In this document: piece after piece, positions 41,669-42,192 of the stretch
Numbering within the stretch: the first letter of the stretch is position 1
How the letters are laid out: each line of letters opens with the position of its first letter
Assembly (NCBI GenBank): GCA_949298795.1
Contig: CASFXV010000013.1
Coordinates: forward strand, 1-42,192
Direction of reading: 5' to 3'
DNA from: an uncultured bacterium
GTDB taxonomy: Bacteria > Elusimicrobiota > Elusimicrobia > Elusimicrobiales > Elusimicrobiaceae
Length of the DNA stretch: 42,192 nt
Made by a program: the position numbers and the translations under genes
The notes under the pieces: model-generated
Databases searched by the model: none
The model's input: only the letters and a program-made list of their open reading frames with translations
Told to the model about the DNA's origin: nothing

Positions 41669-41677
41669 ATTTTAACA
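41669..41677 (-). promoter_or_regulatory. extended -10 promoter of uvrC, leaderless geometry
   Basis: TGTTAAAAT, with six A residues between TAAAAT and ATG 41662. No SD sequence. Confidence 0.6.
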
Positions 41678-41711
41678 TTTCCGGGCCGCCATGCGCCCGG
41701 CAAAAAAATGG

Positions 41712-41741
41712 TTGACCCCATGCCCCTGAATTGGATAAAAT
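41712..41741 (+). promoter_or_regulatory. promoter of rpsT
   Basis: TTGACC (41712-41717), 18-base spacer, TAAAAT (41736-41741). A leader of about 28 bases with SD GAGGA follows. This is the window's best -35/-10 pair. Confidence 0.8.
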
Positions 41742-41775
41742 ATATCTAACAGATTTTTGTATAGAGGAATCTTAA

Positions 41776-42057
41776 ATGGCAAAATTAAAAACCGGTAGAC
41801 ATACCAGCGCTTTAAAAGCCCAGCGCCAAGCTGAGAAGAGAACTTCCCAGAACAAAGGGCTTATTAAAAAGGTCCGCGTGGCCACCAAAACCGTGAAAGC
41901 CGCCGCTTCCACCAAAGCCGCCACGTTGAAAGAAGATTTGAAAAAAGCGGAATCCTGCATTGATAAAGCCGCCAAAAAAGGTGTAATTCACTGGAAAACG
42001 GCCGCCCGCAAGAAATCCCGCTTGGCCAAAGCGGCCAACAAATCCGCCGCTAAATAA
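41776..42057 (+). CDS. rpsT: 30S ribosomal protein S20
   Basis: A 93-residue, very basic helical protein of usual S20 length: N-terminal KTGRHTSALKAQRQAEKR-type stretch, a helical middle rich in Ala/Lys (KTVKAAASTKAATLKEDL), and the conserved C-terminal KGVIHWKTAARKKSRLAKA. It binds 16S rRNA in the body of the small subunit. SD GAGGA lies 8 bases before ATG. Single-gene unit with its own promoter and terminator; S20 is commonly a lone gene. Confidence 0.97.
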   Translation: MAKLKTGRHTSALKAQRQAEKRTSQNKGLIKKVRVATKTVKAAASTKAATLKEDLKKAESCIDKAAKKGVIHWKTAARKKSRLAKAANKSAAK

Positions 42058-42073
42058 ATTTTAAGCGACAAAT

Positions 42074-42099
42074 AAACCCTCCCGCAAGGGGGGGTTTTA
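42074..42099 (+). terminator. terminator after rpsT
   Basis: AAACCCTCCC (42074-42083), loop GCAA, GGGGGGGTTTT (42088-42098). One G-U pair, otherwise perfect. Confidence 0.88.
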
Positions 42100-42116
42100 T
42101 AACTACTGCTCACAAT

Positions 42117-42143
42117 AAACCCCGGGCGTAAGCCCGAGGGATG
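42117..42143 (-). terminator. hairpin near the right edge, probably a minus-strand terminator
   Basis: CCCGGGC (42121-42127), loop GTAA, GCCCGAGGG (42132-42140) with one bulged A. On the minus strand a modest GTTTATTG tail follows. It could end a gene entering from the right; a frame on that strand ends SILRWY-stop at 42170, too short to identify. Confidence 0.4.
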
Positions 42144-42192
42144 GAGTGTGTATCCCCAAATCTTCATATTTAGTACCATCTCAATATGGAAC

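Noticed and set aside
41988..42179. 63-residue minus-strand frame over the rpsT end
   Set aside because: It crosses rpsT and its terminator and has no recognisable sequence; a shadow frame.
1..42192. CRISPR array, insertion sequences, prophage or integrase
   Set aside because: No repeated spacer pattern, transposase, integrase or phage structural gene was seen on either strand.

Overview
The window looks like a chromosomal segment of a diderm, fermentative, probably host-associated bacterium. My best guess is an Elusimicrobium-like member of the Elusimicrobiota. This is an inference from LptF/LptG, signal-peptide proteins and a giant outer-membrane-barrel-like protein (two membranes), butyrate kinase with phosphotransbutyrylase (fermentation), a PilT retraction ATPase and a mix of housekeeping genes. 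No sequence search was run. I see no phage, insertion sequence, CRISPR array or rRNA.

Layout. 1-2187: phospholipid synthesis (psd, pssA) downstream of tRNA-Leu(UAA), plus a YacP-like NYN RNase, mostly on the minus strand. 2286-2629: tmRNA. 2677-4473: a phosphohexomutase and a single-domain response regulator. 4537-6716: lptF-lptG on the minus strand. 6833-10522: three tandem secreted chymotrypsin-fold proteases whose nucleophile position is cysteine (G-x-C-G-[GS]-P). 10616-16829: a 1820-residue SprA-like outer-membrane protein, then comF. 16888-19744 (minus): M23 peptidase, two duplicated AAA_28-type P-loop proteins and a SEC-C protein. 19805-24012 (minus): buk-ptb and lpd-trmJ. 24098-26073: radC overlapping a cyuA-like cysteine desulfidase. 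26136-27889 (minus): yajQ and a TPR lipoprotein-like or periplasmic protein. 28052-30139: nucleoside-type MFS transporter and DedA. 30088-32840 (minus): metallophosphoesterase and periplasmic GH3 hexosaminidase. 32980-37852: gltX, a GYF_2-TM protein and pilT. 37947-40282 (minus): two secreted paralogs with a Tiki/ChaN-like fold signature, one apparently dead. 40331-41662 (minus): a compact UvrC. 41776-42057: rpsT.

How the genes work together. Many genes serve the envelope: phosphatidylserine and phosphatidylethanolamine synthesis, LPS export, peptidoglycan cleavage (M23) and recycling (GH3), and a twitching ATPase. The accessory part is the set of secreted proteins: the cysteine-protease trio beside a huge outer-membrane barrel, and the Tiki-like pair beside pilT. 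Both sets start with a signal peptide followed by a basic, Ala/Lys/Gln-rich helical stretch. That shared layout, and not any single gene, is the best candidate here for an undescribed secretion or surface-maturation system.

Regulation. Transcription units are bounded by clear GC-rich hairpin terminators, several placed between convergent genes. A repeated extended -10 element (TGTTAAAAT) precedes five units. Six genes have a TAAAAT/TATAAT box only 6-7 nt before the ATG and no Shine-Dalgarno sequence, which suggests leaderless mRNAs beside ordinary SD-led ones.
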